64,000 nucleotides of DNA, taken from Sphingomonas sp. Its GTDB lineage: Bacteria > Pseudomonadota > Alphaproteobacteria > Sphingomonadales > Sphingomonadaceae. Position numbers and translations under genes: made by a program. The stretch's first letter is position 1; every line of letters starts with the position of its first letter. Below, in pieces: positions 55,376-63,314 of this stretch. The DNA lies in NCBI RefSeq assembly GCF_024508665.1, contig NZ_JANINP010000006.1, positions 496,001 to 560,000 on the forward strand, read 5' to 3'. The notes below the pieces were generated by a model. That model saw only the letters and a list, made by a program, of their open reading frames with translations. It did no database searches and had not been told where the DNA came from.

Positions 55376-56062
55376 TCAGAATGGGCTTATCACCGAGAAG
55401 AAGCGGCCGAGCCAGCCCTGGCGGCCGGCGCGCGCGACGTCACCCTTGCCGGTATAGGCGATGCGGGCGTCGGCGACGCGGGTCGACAGCACGCGATTGT
55501 CGGCGCTGATGTCGGCGATGCGGACAATGCCCTTGATCTGGACGAATTCGTCGCCGCGGTTGAGCGTGACCCGCTTCTGCCCCTGCACCAGCATGGTGTT
55601 GTTGGGATAGACGGCGACGACAGTGACCGAGACTTCGCCCGAGAGCGAATTCGACTGGTCGGCGGTGCCCTTGCCGTTGAAATTGCGCGCGCCGCTGACC
55701 GACGCGTCACTCGGTTTGAACAGCGACAGCGCGCCGGTGCTCGGCGGGGTCAGGCTGAACCCGCCGCCCGAATCGAGCTTGGACGACGACGACTTTGATG
55801 CCTGGGTGTTCTCGACCAGGACGATGGTCAGCGGATCGCCGACCTTTCTCGCCACCGAACCTTCATAGAGCGCGGCATAGCCATTCTGCGCCTGGAAGAT
55901 CGATCCATTGGCGGGCGCCGGCGGCGGTGGCACCGGCGGAGCGGCGGAATAATCCTCGGCCGGCTTCTTCTTGCCGAAAATGCCCGCCTGGGCCGGCGCG
56001 GCATAAGCGACGATGAGGGAGGCGGCGCCGAGGCCGACGACGATATTGGCGAGCGTGCGCAT
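55376..56062 (-). CDS. flgH: flagellar L-ring protein FlgH
   Basis: SLYEGSVARKVGDPLTIVLVENTQASKSSS-type sequence; GQKRVTLNRGDEFVQIKGIVRIADIS. Confidence 0.94.
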   Translation of the reverse strand: MRTLANIVVGLGAASLIVAYAAPAQAGIFGKKKPAEDYSAAPPVPPPPAPANGSIFQAQNGYAALYEGSVARKVGDPLTIVLVENTQASKSSSSKLDSGGGFSLTPPSTGALSLFKPSDASVSGARNFNGKGTADQSNSLSGEVSVTVVAVYPNNTMLVQGQKRVTLNRGDEFVQIKGIVRIADISADNRVLSTRVADARIAYTGKGDVARAGRQGWLGRFFSVISPF

Positions 56063-56850
56063 CAGATGTTCTGGTTCACATATTTGAGCATGTCGTCGGT
56101 CGCCGAGATCATCTTGGAATTGACCTCATACGCGCGCTGGCATTCGATCATGTCGACCAGCTCCTCGACGACGTTGACGTTCGACGCTTCGAGCATGCCC
56201 TGGCGGACCATGCCGCGGCCGTCCTCGCCCGGCACGCCGAGATTGGCGGCACCCGACGCGGCCGTTTCGAGCATGTAATTGTCGCCCTTGGACTGCAGTC
56301 CGCCCGGATTGGCGAAGGTCGCGACCTGAAGCTGGCCGAGCTGGGCCGGCTCCGTCTGCCCGGCGATCGTCGCGGAGACGGTGCCGTCGGTGCCGACGGT
56401 GATCTGGGTCGCGCCCTGGGGCACGGTGATGCCGGGCATCACCTGATAGCCTTCGTTGGTCACCAACAGGCCTTCGGGCGAGCGCGAGAAATTGCCGGCG
56501 CGGGTATAGCCGAGCTGGCCGCCGGGCAGCTGAACCTGGAAATAGCCGTCGCCGTCCAGCGCCATGTCGAGGCTGTTGCCGGTTGTCTGCATCGACCCTT
56601 GCGTATCCATTCGGGCGGTGCCCTGGATACGTACGCCGGTGCCGAGGTTGAGCCCGGTCGCGTATTTGCTGTCGTTCGACGATTGCGCGCCGGCGGCGGT
56701 GACCGTCTGGTAGGACAAGGTCGCGAACGACGCGCGGTCCTTCTTGAACCCCGTCGTGTTGACGTTGGCCAGGTTGTTCGAGATCACCCGCATCCGCATG
56801 TCCTGGGCGTCCAGGCCGGTGCGGGCGATGTGCATCGCTGCGCTGCTCAT
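56062..56850 (-). CDS. flgG: flagellar distal rod protein FlgG
   Basis: MHIARTGLDAQDMRMRVISNNLANVNTTGFKKDRASF; ELVDMIECQRAYEVNSKMI. Confidence 0.96.
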   Translation of the reverse strand: MSSAAMHIARTGLDAQDMRMRVISNNLANVNTTGFKKDRASFATLSYQTVTAAGAQSSNDSKYATGLNLGTGVRIQGTARMDTQGSMQTTGNSLDMALDGDGYFQVQLPGGQLGYTRAGNFSRSPEGLLVTNEGYQVMPGITVPQGATQITVGTDGTVSATIAGQTEPAQLGQLQVATFANPGGLQSKGDNYMLETAASGAANLGVPGEDGRGMVRQGMLEASNVNVVEELVDMIECQRAYEVNSKMISATDDMLKYVNQNI

Positions 56851-56863
56851 CTCATTCTACTCC

Positions 56864-57607
56864 TTAGCTCGGCATCCGCATCACGGATGCGGCGCTTTCG
56901 TCCATGTCCTTGGCCGACTTCATCAGATTGGCCTGCACTTCGTAGCTGCGCTGATTCTCGATCATGTCGACCAGCGACTGCGTCATGTTGACGTTCGATT
57001 GTTCCAGCGCGCCCGAAATACACTTGGCATTCTCGTCGGTCGGCAGAATGCCGCCGCCCTGCACGTGGATCAGATTGTCGAGACCCTTGCTGGTCTGCGA
57101 CCCTTGCGCGCTGGCGAATTTGATGCGGTCGATCACTTGCGGGTTCTTGGCGTCGCCGCCGACTGGAACGATCGAGATCGTTCCGTCCTGCGCGATCGAT
57201 ACCGACGTTGCGGGCGGCACGGTGATGGGGCCCCCCGACCCCATCACCGGGAAACCGTCGCCGGTTTCCAAAACGCCCGTTGCAGAGATGTTTAGATCTC
57301 CGCGACGCGTATAGGCCTCACTACCATCATTCGCCTGAACCGCCATCCACTGCTCACCCGGAATGGCAATATCGAGGTTGCGCCCGGTGGTGGCGATGGC
57401 GCCGGCGCTGCGGTCGAAATCGGTCACTTCCTCGGAGGCCGGCTGGCGGCTGTCGAAGCCGGCGCCCTTGAGCATCAGGCTGTTGAAATTGATCTTCTCG
57501 GCCCGGAAGCCGATCGTCGACGCGTTCGCCATATTATTGGCGATCGCCGCCTGCGCCGCCATGTGGCTCTTCAGCCCCGACGCCGCTGTGTAGATCAGCT
57601 TATCCAT
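56864..57607 (-). CDS. flgF: flagellar proximal rod protein FlgF
   Basis: MDKLIYTAASGLKSHMAAQAAIANNMANASTIGFRAE. Confidence 0.95.
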   Translation of the reverse strand: MDKLIYTAASGLKSHMAAQAAIANNMANASTIGFRAEKINFNSLMLKGAGFDSRQPASEEVTDFDRSAGAIATTGRNLDIAIPGEQWMAVQANDGSEAYTRRGDLNISATGVLETGDGFPVMGSGGPITVPPATSVSIAQDGTISIVPVGGDAKNPQVIDRIKFASAQGSQTSKGLDNLIHVQGGGILPTDENAKCISGALEQSNVNMTQSLVDMIENQRSYEVQANLMKSAKDMDESAASVMRMPS

Positions 57608-57634
57608 GGTTCAGCCCCCAATGTCCTTCGATCA

Positions 57635-58891
57635 TCAGCTACGGATGTTGAAGATCGTCTGCGAAATCTGGCTGGCGGTATCGAGCGCCTTGGCGTTTGC
57701 CTGGAAATTGCGCTGCGCCGCGATCAGGCTGACCAGTTCCTCGGTGATATCGACGTTCGACCGCTCGATGGTCGACGACATCAGGTTGCCGAAGCCATCG
57801 GTGCCCGGCGAGCCGACCACGGGTGCGCCAGACACACCGGTCGCCGCCCAGGTCGAATCGCCCAGCTGCCGAAGCCCGGCCGGGTTGGTGAAGTTGGCCA
57901 GCACGACCTTGCCCAGCGACTTGACGTCGCCGTTCGAGAAGCTGGCCTTGACCATGCCGTCGCCGTCGACCGTCACACCCTGGAGCTGGCCGATCGCGGC
58001 GCCATCGGCGCTGCGCGACGTGACATTGAACGCCGTCGGAGTCTGCGCGCTCGCCGCGCCGAGGGTGAAGTTGATCGTCTGCGCGGCGGTGGCGCCCGCG
58101 GGGGTGACCGGATCGAACGTGGTGGCGCCGGTCGGCGCGGTCATCGCGCCGGTCGCGTCGAACGACATGGTGATATGGTCCGAACCGCCCGAGGTCAGCG
58201 CCTTGTCGCCGATGAAGCTATAGGCGGACCAGGTCGACGGCGTGCCGGTCGTTTCGCGCTTGAAATAGGTGGTCATGGTCTGCGGATTGCCCGCCGAGTC
58301 GTAGACCGTGGTCTGGGCCGACTGGTTGTAGCTCGACGGATCGAAGCGATCGAAGGTCGCGGTGGTCGGCACCGCGGCGCTCGACGGCATATTGACCGTC
58401 ATGCCGACATTCTGGGTCGGGCTGGGCGTACCGCTGGTCGCCGGCAGCTGGAGGCTGATGGCCTGGTCGAGGCCGCTCGCGACGACCGCACCCGATCCGT
58501 CGACCGGATAGACCTGGAGATAATTTCCCTGCGCGTCGGTGACATAATGGTCGGGGTCGACCTTGAAGCCGCCGTTGCGGGTATAATTGACGTTCGAACC
58601 GTTAAGTTGCGGCTTGATCGCGAAGAAGCCGTCGCCCGAAATGGCGAGATCGAGCGCCGAGGACGATTGGATGAAATTGCCCTGGCTGAACTGCTGGACG
58701 TTGCCCTTCACCATCGTGCCGGCGCCGACCATCATCGTCGGCGACAGATTCACGCTCGACGCGATGACGTCGGCGAACTCGGTAACGCTCTTCTTGAAGC
58801 CGTTGGTGTCGACGTTGGCGAGATTGTGCGAGATCGTCGACATCTGGGTCTGGGCGGCGGTGAGGCCGGAAAGCGAGGTGTAGAAGGACAT
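57635..58891 (-). CDS. flgE: flagellar hook protein FlgE
   Basis: MSFYTSLSGLTAAQTQMSTISHNLANVDTNGFKKS; ITEELVSLIAAQRNFQANAKALDTASQISQTIFNIRS. Confidence 0.96.
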   Translation of the reverse strand: MSFYTSLSGLTAAQTQMSTISHNLANVDTNGFKKSVTEFADVIASSVNLSPTMMVGAGTMVKGNVQQFSQGNFIQSSSALDLAISGDGFFAIKPQLNGSNVNYTRNGGFKVDPDHYVTDAQGNYLQVYPVDGSGAVVASGLDQAISLQLPATSGTPSPTQNVGMTVNMPSSAAVPTTATFDRFDPSSYNQSAQTTVYDSAGNPQTMTTYFKRETTGTPSTWSAYSFIGDKALTSGGSDHITMSFDATGAMTAPTGATTFDPVTPAGATAAQTINFTLGAASAQTPTAFNVTSRSADGAAIGQLQGVTVDGDGMVKASFSNGDVKSLGKVVLANFTNPAGLRQLGDSTWAATGVSGAPVVGSPGTDGFGNLMSSTIERSNVDITEELVSLIAAQRNFQANAKALDTASQISQTIFNIRS

Positions 58892-58920
58892 GGTTCAGGC
58901 TCCTTGGGAGATTGGTTGGA

Positions 58921-59607
58921 TCAGCCGATCTGGCGAACGGAGGAGAGGTCGACGTTGCCGATCCCGGCGACGTTGAGGACGGGGCTGCCCGAGCTGGGCA
59001 TCGAGACCGAGGTGACCGGCGCCCAGACCAGGGTGTGGGTGGCAACCGTGGCGCCATTGGCATTGGCGGTGCTGACGACCTTGAACGGGCCCGCGCCAGC
59101 GTCCGTGCCGGCTTCGGTCTTGCCGTCCCAGTCGAAATTGACCGTGCCCTTGGTCTGGGCGCCAAGGTCGAGCGTCTTGAGGACGTTGCCGGACTGGTCC
59201 TGGATCGTGACCTTGACGTCGCTTGCCGCGCTATCGACATCGACCGCGCCGGCAATGCCGCCGGTGGTGCGCCCGAACGCTGTGTAGCCTTCGGTCAGCA
59301 CGGTCTTGCCGACATAGGCAAGCGCGTCGTTGGCCGAGGTGCCGGTCAGCTTCTCGGCAATCGACTTCAGCGTCGAGTTCATCTCGGAAATGCCCGAGAG
59401 CGACGAGAATTGCGCCATCTGGGCGACCATCTGGGTATTGTCGACCGGGTTGAACGGATCCTGATTCTGCATCTGCGCAGTCATCAGCTTCAGGAAGTCG
59501 GCCTGGCCGAGCGTCTGGCCCGATCCGGCCGGCGCCACCGTCGGCGTCGATGCGCCGGTGCGTCCGATGCCGATATTCGCCAGCGTGGTATCGAAGGTCG
59601 AGGTCAT
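58921..59607 (-). CDS. flgD: flagellar hook capping protein FlgD
   Basis: LGQADFLKLMTAQMQNQDPFNPVDNTQMVAQMAQFSSLSGI. Confidence 0.96.
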   Translation of the reverse strand: MTSTFDTTLANIGIGRTGASTPTVAPAGSGQTLGQADFLKLMTAQMQNQDPFNPVDNTQMVAQMAQFSSLSGISEMNSTLKSIAEKLTGTSANDALAYVGKTVLTEGYTAFGRTTGGIAGAVDVDSAASDVKVTIQDQSGNVLKTLDLGAQTKGTVNFDWDGKTEAGTDAGAGPFKVVSTANANGATVATHTLVWAPVTSVSMPSSGSPVLNVAGIGNVDLSSVRQIG

Positions 59608-59610
59608 CTC

Positions 59611-60021
59611 TTATTTCCCAAGCTTGAGGGTATCGAGGATCAGCGACTTGGCGGTCTGCATGACTTCGACATTGTTCTGGTAGCTGCGGCTGGTCTCCAT
59701 CATGTCGACCAGTTCGCGGGTCTCATCGACCGCCGATTCCCAGACATTGCCGTCCTTGTCGGCCATCGGGTTGGCGGGGTCGTAGCGCTTCGTCGGGTTC
59801 TCGCCGGCAGTGACGACGCTTTCGACATCGACTGTCGACATGCCGCTCGCCTTGTCGAAGCTGGTGCGGAAAACCGGCTTGATCGTGCGATAGGCGGCGT
59901 CGGCAGAGCTCGCGACCGACCCGGCATTGGCCAGGTTGGAGGCCGTCGTATTCAGGCGCACGAGCTGCGCGCTCATCGCGCGGCCCGAGACCTGAAAGAT
60001 CGTCATCGGTCCACTGCCCAT
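59611..60021 (-). CDS. flgC: flagellar rod protein FlgC
   Basis: VSGRAMSAQLVRLNTTASNLANAGSVA; ELVDMMETSRSYQNNVEVMQTAKSLILDTLKLGK. Confidence 0.95.
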   Translation of the reverse strand: MGSGPMTIFQVSGRAMSAQLVRLNTTASNLANAGSVASSADAAYRTIKPVFRTSFDKASGMSTVDVESVVTAGENPTKRYDPANPMADKDGNVWESAVDETRELVDMMETSRSYQNNVEVMQTAKSLILDTLKLGK

Positions 60022-60023
60022 GA

Positions 60024-60377
60024 CTATTCGCCCCTCAGCGCGCGGGTGATCTGGCCGATCCGCCCGTTCAGGAAGGAAAGGGTCGACTGATATTGGACGG
60101 CATTCTCGGCGAACGCGGTCTGCTCGGTCGACAGGTCGACCGTATTGCCGTCGAGGCTGGGCTGCGTCGGTACGCGATATTTCATCGCGCCCGCGAGGCC
60201 GCCATCGGTCAGCCCGTCGGGGCCGGTCGCCGCCGACAGAGCCTGCTGAAAGTCGATGTCGCGCGCCTTGAACCCGGGGGTCGAGGCGTTCGCGATGTTC
60301 GAGGCGAGCACGCCCATGCGCTGACCGCGCACTTCGAGCGCCGCCCCATGTATCCCGAACAGAGTGTTGTCGGCCAT
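60024..60377 (-). CDS. flgB: flagellar rod protein FlgB
   Basis: LFGIHGAALEVRGQRMGVLASNIANASTPGFKARDIDF. Confidence 0.95.
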   Translation of the reverse strand: MADNTLFGIHGAALEVRGQRMGVLASNIANASTPGFKARDIDFQQALSAATGPDGLTDGGLAGAMKYRVPTQPSLDGNTVDLSTEQTAFAENAVQYQSTLSFLNGRIGQITRALRGE

Positions 60378-60413
60378 TGCCGTCACCTCGCGTGAAATCC
60401 TGCGCGAGAGGTC

Positions 60414-60430
60414 AGCAAGGGGCGTGCCAA
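60414..60430 (-). promoter_or_regulatory. sigma-54 promoter of the flgB operon
   Basis: Minus strand TTGGCACGCCCCTTGCT: matches TGGCACG-N4-TTGCW, GG/GC spacing correct. Confidence 0.88.
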
Positions 60431-60457
60431 TTTCCGTCCGGAGGGCGATTTGACCGG

Positions 60458-60530
60458 TTTTGCCGAGAGAAGGCTGTCAAAACGGCAAAGCTTTGCCGGT
60501 TGCGGCAACGGAATTTGCCGGTTTGCCGGA
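60458..60530. promoter_or_regulatory. CGGCAAA/TTTGCCG motif array (candidate sigma-54 enhancer)
   Basis: Six TTGCCG/CGGCAA copies incl. perfect palindrome CGGCAAAGCTTTGCCG (60483-60498). Confidence 0.65.
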
Positions 60531-60552
60531 GTGTGAATCGGCAGGCGACAGA

Positions 60553-60642
60553 CCCTCACCCTTCCGGCGCTTCGCGCCTCCCTCCCTCTCCCGCGTGCGA
60601 GAGGGAAGGGCCCGCCGCCATGGGCGGTGGGAAGGGTGAGGG
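60553..60642. repeat. intergenic palindromic repeat, family A copy 3
   Basis: CCCTCACCCTTCCGGCGCTTCGCGCC...GGGAAGGGTGAGGG. Confidence 0.85.
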
Positions 60643-60663
60643 TATGTTGGCCCCGCCGACGAA

Positions 60664-60680
60664 CTGGCACCATGTTTGCA
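60664..60680 (+). promoter_or_regulatory. sigma-54 promoter for MotA/TolQ-like gene
   Basis: CTGGCACCATGTTTGCA: TGGCAC-N5-TTGCA with correct 12-bp GG-GC spacing. Confidence 0.75.
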
Positions 60681-60695
60681 GTGCATCGCGTATAT

Positions 60696-61367
60696 ATGAC
60701 GACGGATCCCATCACGCTCGGCGCTTTCCTCGACCCCGCCGCGATCGGCATTGTCGCCGGCGGCACCGTGTTCGCGACCTTGTTGCGGACCTCGCTCGGT
60801 GATGTCGGGCGCGGCATTGCCGCGCTTCGCGCGCTGACGCGCAAACCGTTCGACGCGACGCCCTTGGTCGACCAGATCTCCGCGCTCAGCCGTATCGCGC
60901 GCCGGCACGGCATGCACGCGCTCGACCGCTCGGTCATCGCCGACCGCGACGTTGCCGCGGCGGTCGCGGACATCGTCGATGGCGCGACGCCCGACGAGAT
61001 TACGCGCCAGCTCGACGAGCGCCGCCGCGCCCGCATCCTGCGCCACGCCGCCGCCGCCGATATGTGGGCGGGCGCCGCCGAAGTCGCCCCGGCGATGGGC
61101 ATGGTCGGTACTTTGGTCGGCCTGGTGAAGATGTTCTGGGCGATGACCGACCCGGCCGCGATCGGCGGCGGGATGGCCGTCGCGCTGCTTGCGACGCTCT
61201 ATGGGGCGCTGGTCGCCAATCTGATCGCGATGCCGGTCGCGGTGCGCTTGCGCCGCCGCGCCCGCGCCGAAGCCGAAGAGCGCACCCGCCTCGTCGCGCC
61301 GCTCGCCGCACTCGCCGAAAAGGGACGCGTCAAGGCGCCGACCAGCTTCATGCCGGCGGCGGTATGA
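60696..61367 (+). CDS. MotA/TolQ/ExbB proton channel family protein
   Basis: About 3 TMs; WAGAAEVAPAMGMVGTLVGLVKMFWAMTDPAAIGGGMAVALLATLYGALVANLIAMPVAVRLR. Confidence 0.93.
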   Translation: MTTDPITLGAFLDPAAIGIVAGGTVFATLLRTSLGDVGRGIAALRALTRKPFDATPLVDQISALSRIARRHGMHALDRSVIADRDVAAAVADIVDGATPDEITRQLDERRRARILRHAAAADMWAGAAEVAPAMGMVGTLVGLVKMFWAMTDPAAIGGGMAVALLATLYGALVANLIAMPVAVRLRRRARAEAEERTRLVAPLAALAEKGRVKAPTSFMPAAV

Positions 61368-61894
61368 GCGAGACGGACCTGCTCGATCCGCCGCCCGCGC
61401 GGCCGCTCTGGCTATGGACGCTGGCCGACCTCGCCTTGCTGCTGGTCGGCTTCTTCGTGCTGGTCCAGGCGACCGATCGCCAGGCTCTGGCCAAGGGATT
61501 GCGCGAGGGGTTCGGGGGCAAACCCGCGGCGGCGACCACGATCTCCACGCCCGCCGATCCGATTCCTCTCGCCTCCGCCGCAGCCGGTTTCGCGCCGGGT
61601 TCGGCCAGGATCGTCATTACCGACGGCCTGCTCGACTTCGCGATGGAAAGCCTGCGCGATCCACGTGTGACCCTGCGCATCGCCGGGAGTGCCGAGGGGA
61701 CGCGGGCGGATAGCGACCCGACCACCGGCAGCGCCCAGATCCTGGCCAGCGACCGTGCCCGCGCGACCGCCAGCTGGCTGATCGCGCATGGCGTTGCCGC
61801 CGACCGTATCATGATCGCGACGCCCGGAACCGGCCGTCGCATCGCGCTGGTGACGATGAGCTTCACCGGCGATCCCGACAGGAAGAGACCATGA
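61364..61894 (+). CDS. compact OmpA-family protein with one TM (MotB/TolR-like partner)
   Basis: ATGA overlap with preceding gene; WTLADLALLLVGFFVLVQATD TM with Asp; SDRARATASWLIAHGVAADRIMIATPGTGRRIAL OmpA-like end. Confidence 0.85.
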   Translation: MSETDLLDPPPARPLWLWTLADLALLLVGFFVLVQATDRQALAKGLREGFGGKPAAATTISTPADPIPLASAAAGFAPGSARIVITDGLLDFAMESLRDPRVTLRIAGSAEGTRADSDPTTGSAQILASDRARATASWLIAHGVAADRIMIATPGTGRRIALVTMSFTGDPDRKRP

Positions 61895-62415
61895 CTCGAA
61901 CCCTATGCTTCATAGCGCTGATGTTCGCGGCGAGCCCCGTCGCGGCACAGAATTTCCAGAGCACCACGCTGATCGACAAGGCGGTTGCCGGATTTACCGG
62001 TCATGCGATCGGCGAGTCCGGCGGCGCGCGAACCGCTGTCGACACGCGGCTGAAGCTCGCGGCCTGTCCGATGGTTTCGCTCAATTGGCGCACCGACAGC
62101 CATGATTCGGTCGTCGTGACCTGCACCGATCCGCAATGGCGCATCTTCGTGCCCGTAATGATGCCGGCGAGCCCGGCACCCGCCGCGACGCCGGCAGCGG
62201 CGGTCGTTGCGGCCAAGGCGCCGATCGTCATCAAGCGCGGCGACCCGGTGACGGTGGTGGCGGGCGATGGCGGCTTTTCGGTTACTCGCGACGGTATCGC
62301 GACGACCGACGCTGCCGCCGGCGCCCGCGTGCTGGTCCGCGTCCAGGATGGCAAGCCGCCGATCCAGGCGATCGCGGTTGAGCCGGGCAAAGCCATGATT
62401 CCGGGCGCGGAATAA
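61891..62415 (+). CDS. flgA: flagellar basal body P-ring formation protein FlgA
   Basis: Signal peptide; DTRLKLAACPMVSLNWRTDSHDSVVVTCTDPQWRIFVPV; KRGDPVTVVAGDGGFSVTRDGIATTDAAAGARVLVRVQ. Confidence 0.9.
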   Translation: MTRTLCFIALMFAASPVAAQNFQSTTLIDKAVAGFTGHAIGESGGARTAVDTRLKLAACPMVSLNWRTDSHDSVVVTCTDPQWRIFVPVMMPASPAPAATPAAAVVAAKAPIVIKRGDPVTVVAGDGGFSVTRDGIATTDAAAGARVLVRVQDGKPPIQAIAVEPGKAMIPGAE

Positions 62416-62477
62416 TTTTTTCTAAAGAATTTGGGCAGGCGGACGTTCGATGATCCAGACACGCTTCAGGGTGGACA

Positions 62478-62774
62478 ATGGTGGACTCGATCGGACCGAA
62501 GGGCTCAACGCCCAATGCCCGTATCGCTCCGGTGCTCGGAGCGGCGGCCGCCGCGAGAATCGCGTCGGCCATCGCCACGCCCGAGCAGCAGATGCAGGCG
62601 TCGCACCCGGTTGGTCAGTTGGCACAGGAACTCGCCGCCAAGCCGCCGGTGGATGCGAGCCGCGTCGACCGGTTTCGCAAGGCGATCGCCGATGGCAGCT
62701 TCCAGCTCGACCCGCAGAAGGTCGCGGATCGGCTGTTGTCGCTAAGGGGGGAATGGATCGATGACGCGGCGTGA
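62478..62774 (+). CDS. flgM: anti-sigma-28 factor FlgM
   Basis: VDASRVDRFRKAIADGSFQLDPQKVADRLLSLRGEWI. Confidence 0.87.
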   Translation: MVDSIGPKGSTPNARIAPVLGAAAAARIASAIATPEQQMQASHPVGQLAQELAAKPPVDASRVDRFRKAIADGSFQLDPQKVADRLLSLRGEWIDDAA

Positions 62775-63078
62775 TGGCCTGATCAAGGTAATCGACCTGC
62801 TTCACGCCGAGATCACGGCGATGAAGACGAACGATGTCGATGCTCTCGACAAGGCGACCAGCGCGAAGCTGGCCGCGCTCAACGACCTAGCCGCGATCGA
62901 CGGCGGCATGCTCGAGCCCGGCGTGCGCGAACTCGCGGAGGAAGCGCACCGGCTGAACGAGACCGCGCGGATCTATTGCAACCTGATGGCGGCAAATGTT
63001 CGTCGCCGCCTGCAAATTCTTGCCGGTGACGCTGCCGGTGGATACCGCGCCAACGGGCATCTCGCGGCCTACGCGTAA
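62761..63078 (+). CDS. FlgN-like flagellar export chaperone
   Basis: Overlaps flgM; LIKVIDLLHAEITAMKTNDVDALDKATSAKLAALNDL helical FlgN-like sequence. Confidence 0.75.
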   Translation: MTRRDGLIKVIDLLHAEITAMKTNDVDALDKATSAKLAALNDLAAIDGGMLEPGVRELAEEAHRLNETARIYCNLMAANVRRRLQILAGDAAGGYRANGHLAAYA

Positions 63079-63138
63079 GCTAGTGCTCGCAGGATCGCCT
63101 GCCGCTTAAATCTCTACACAAATTCAAGCTCTTCTATT

Positions 63139-63224
63139 CCCCTCCCGCCTGCGGGAGGGGTTAGGGGAGGGCATGTTTCCAGGCAAAGGGGTGATTTGAC
63201 ACGCCCTCCCGCAAGCGGGAGGGG
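63139..63224. repeat. intergenic palindromic repeat, family B copy 3
   Basis: CCCCTCCCGCCTGCGGGAGGGG...CCCTCCCGCAAGCGGGAGGGG. Confidence 0.75.
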
Positions 63225-63258
63225 AGTTTTCCTCGGCAAAACACCCCATTAACCAAAA

Positions 63259-63275
63259 CTGGCACGCGCCTTGCT
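63259..63275 (+). promoter_or_regulatory. sigma-54 promoter of SltF-like gene
   Basis: CTGGCACGCGCCTTGCT, matches consensus TGGCACG-N4-TTGCW. Confidence 0.88.
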
Positions 63276-63314
63276 GAGTGTTCCCCGCAACAGGGAGCAT
63301 TGAGCCAGAAGCCT

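Noticed and set aside
57563-59287. 574-aa plus-strand ORF antisense to flgE/flgD
   Set aside because: Opposite-strand artefact over conserved flagellar genes; low-complexity composition.
62420-62477. Sigma-28 promoter upstream of flgM (TAAAGAATTTGGGCAGGCGGACGTTCGATGA)
   Set aside because: The TAAAG is present but the downstream half does not match GCCGATAA well enough.
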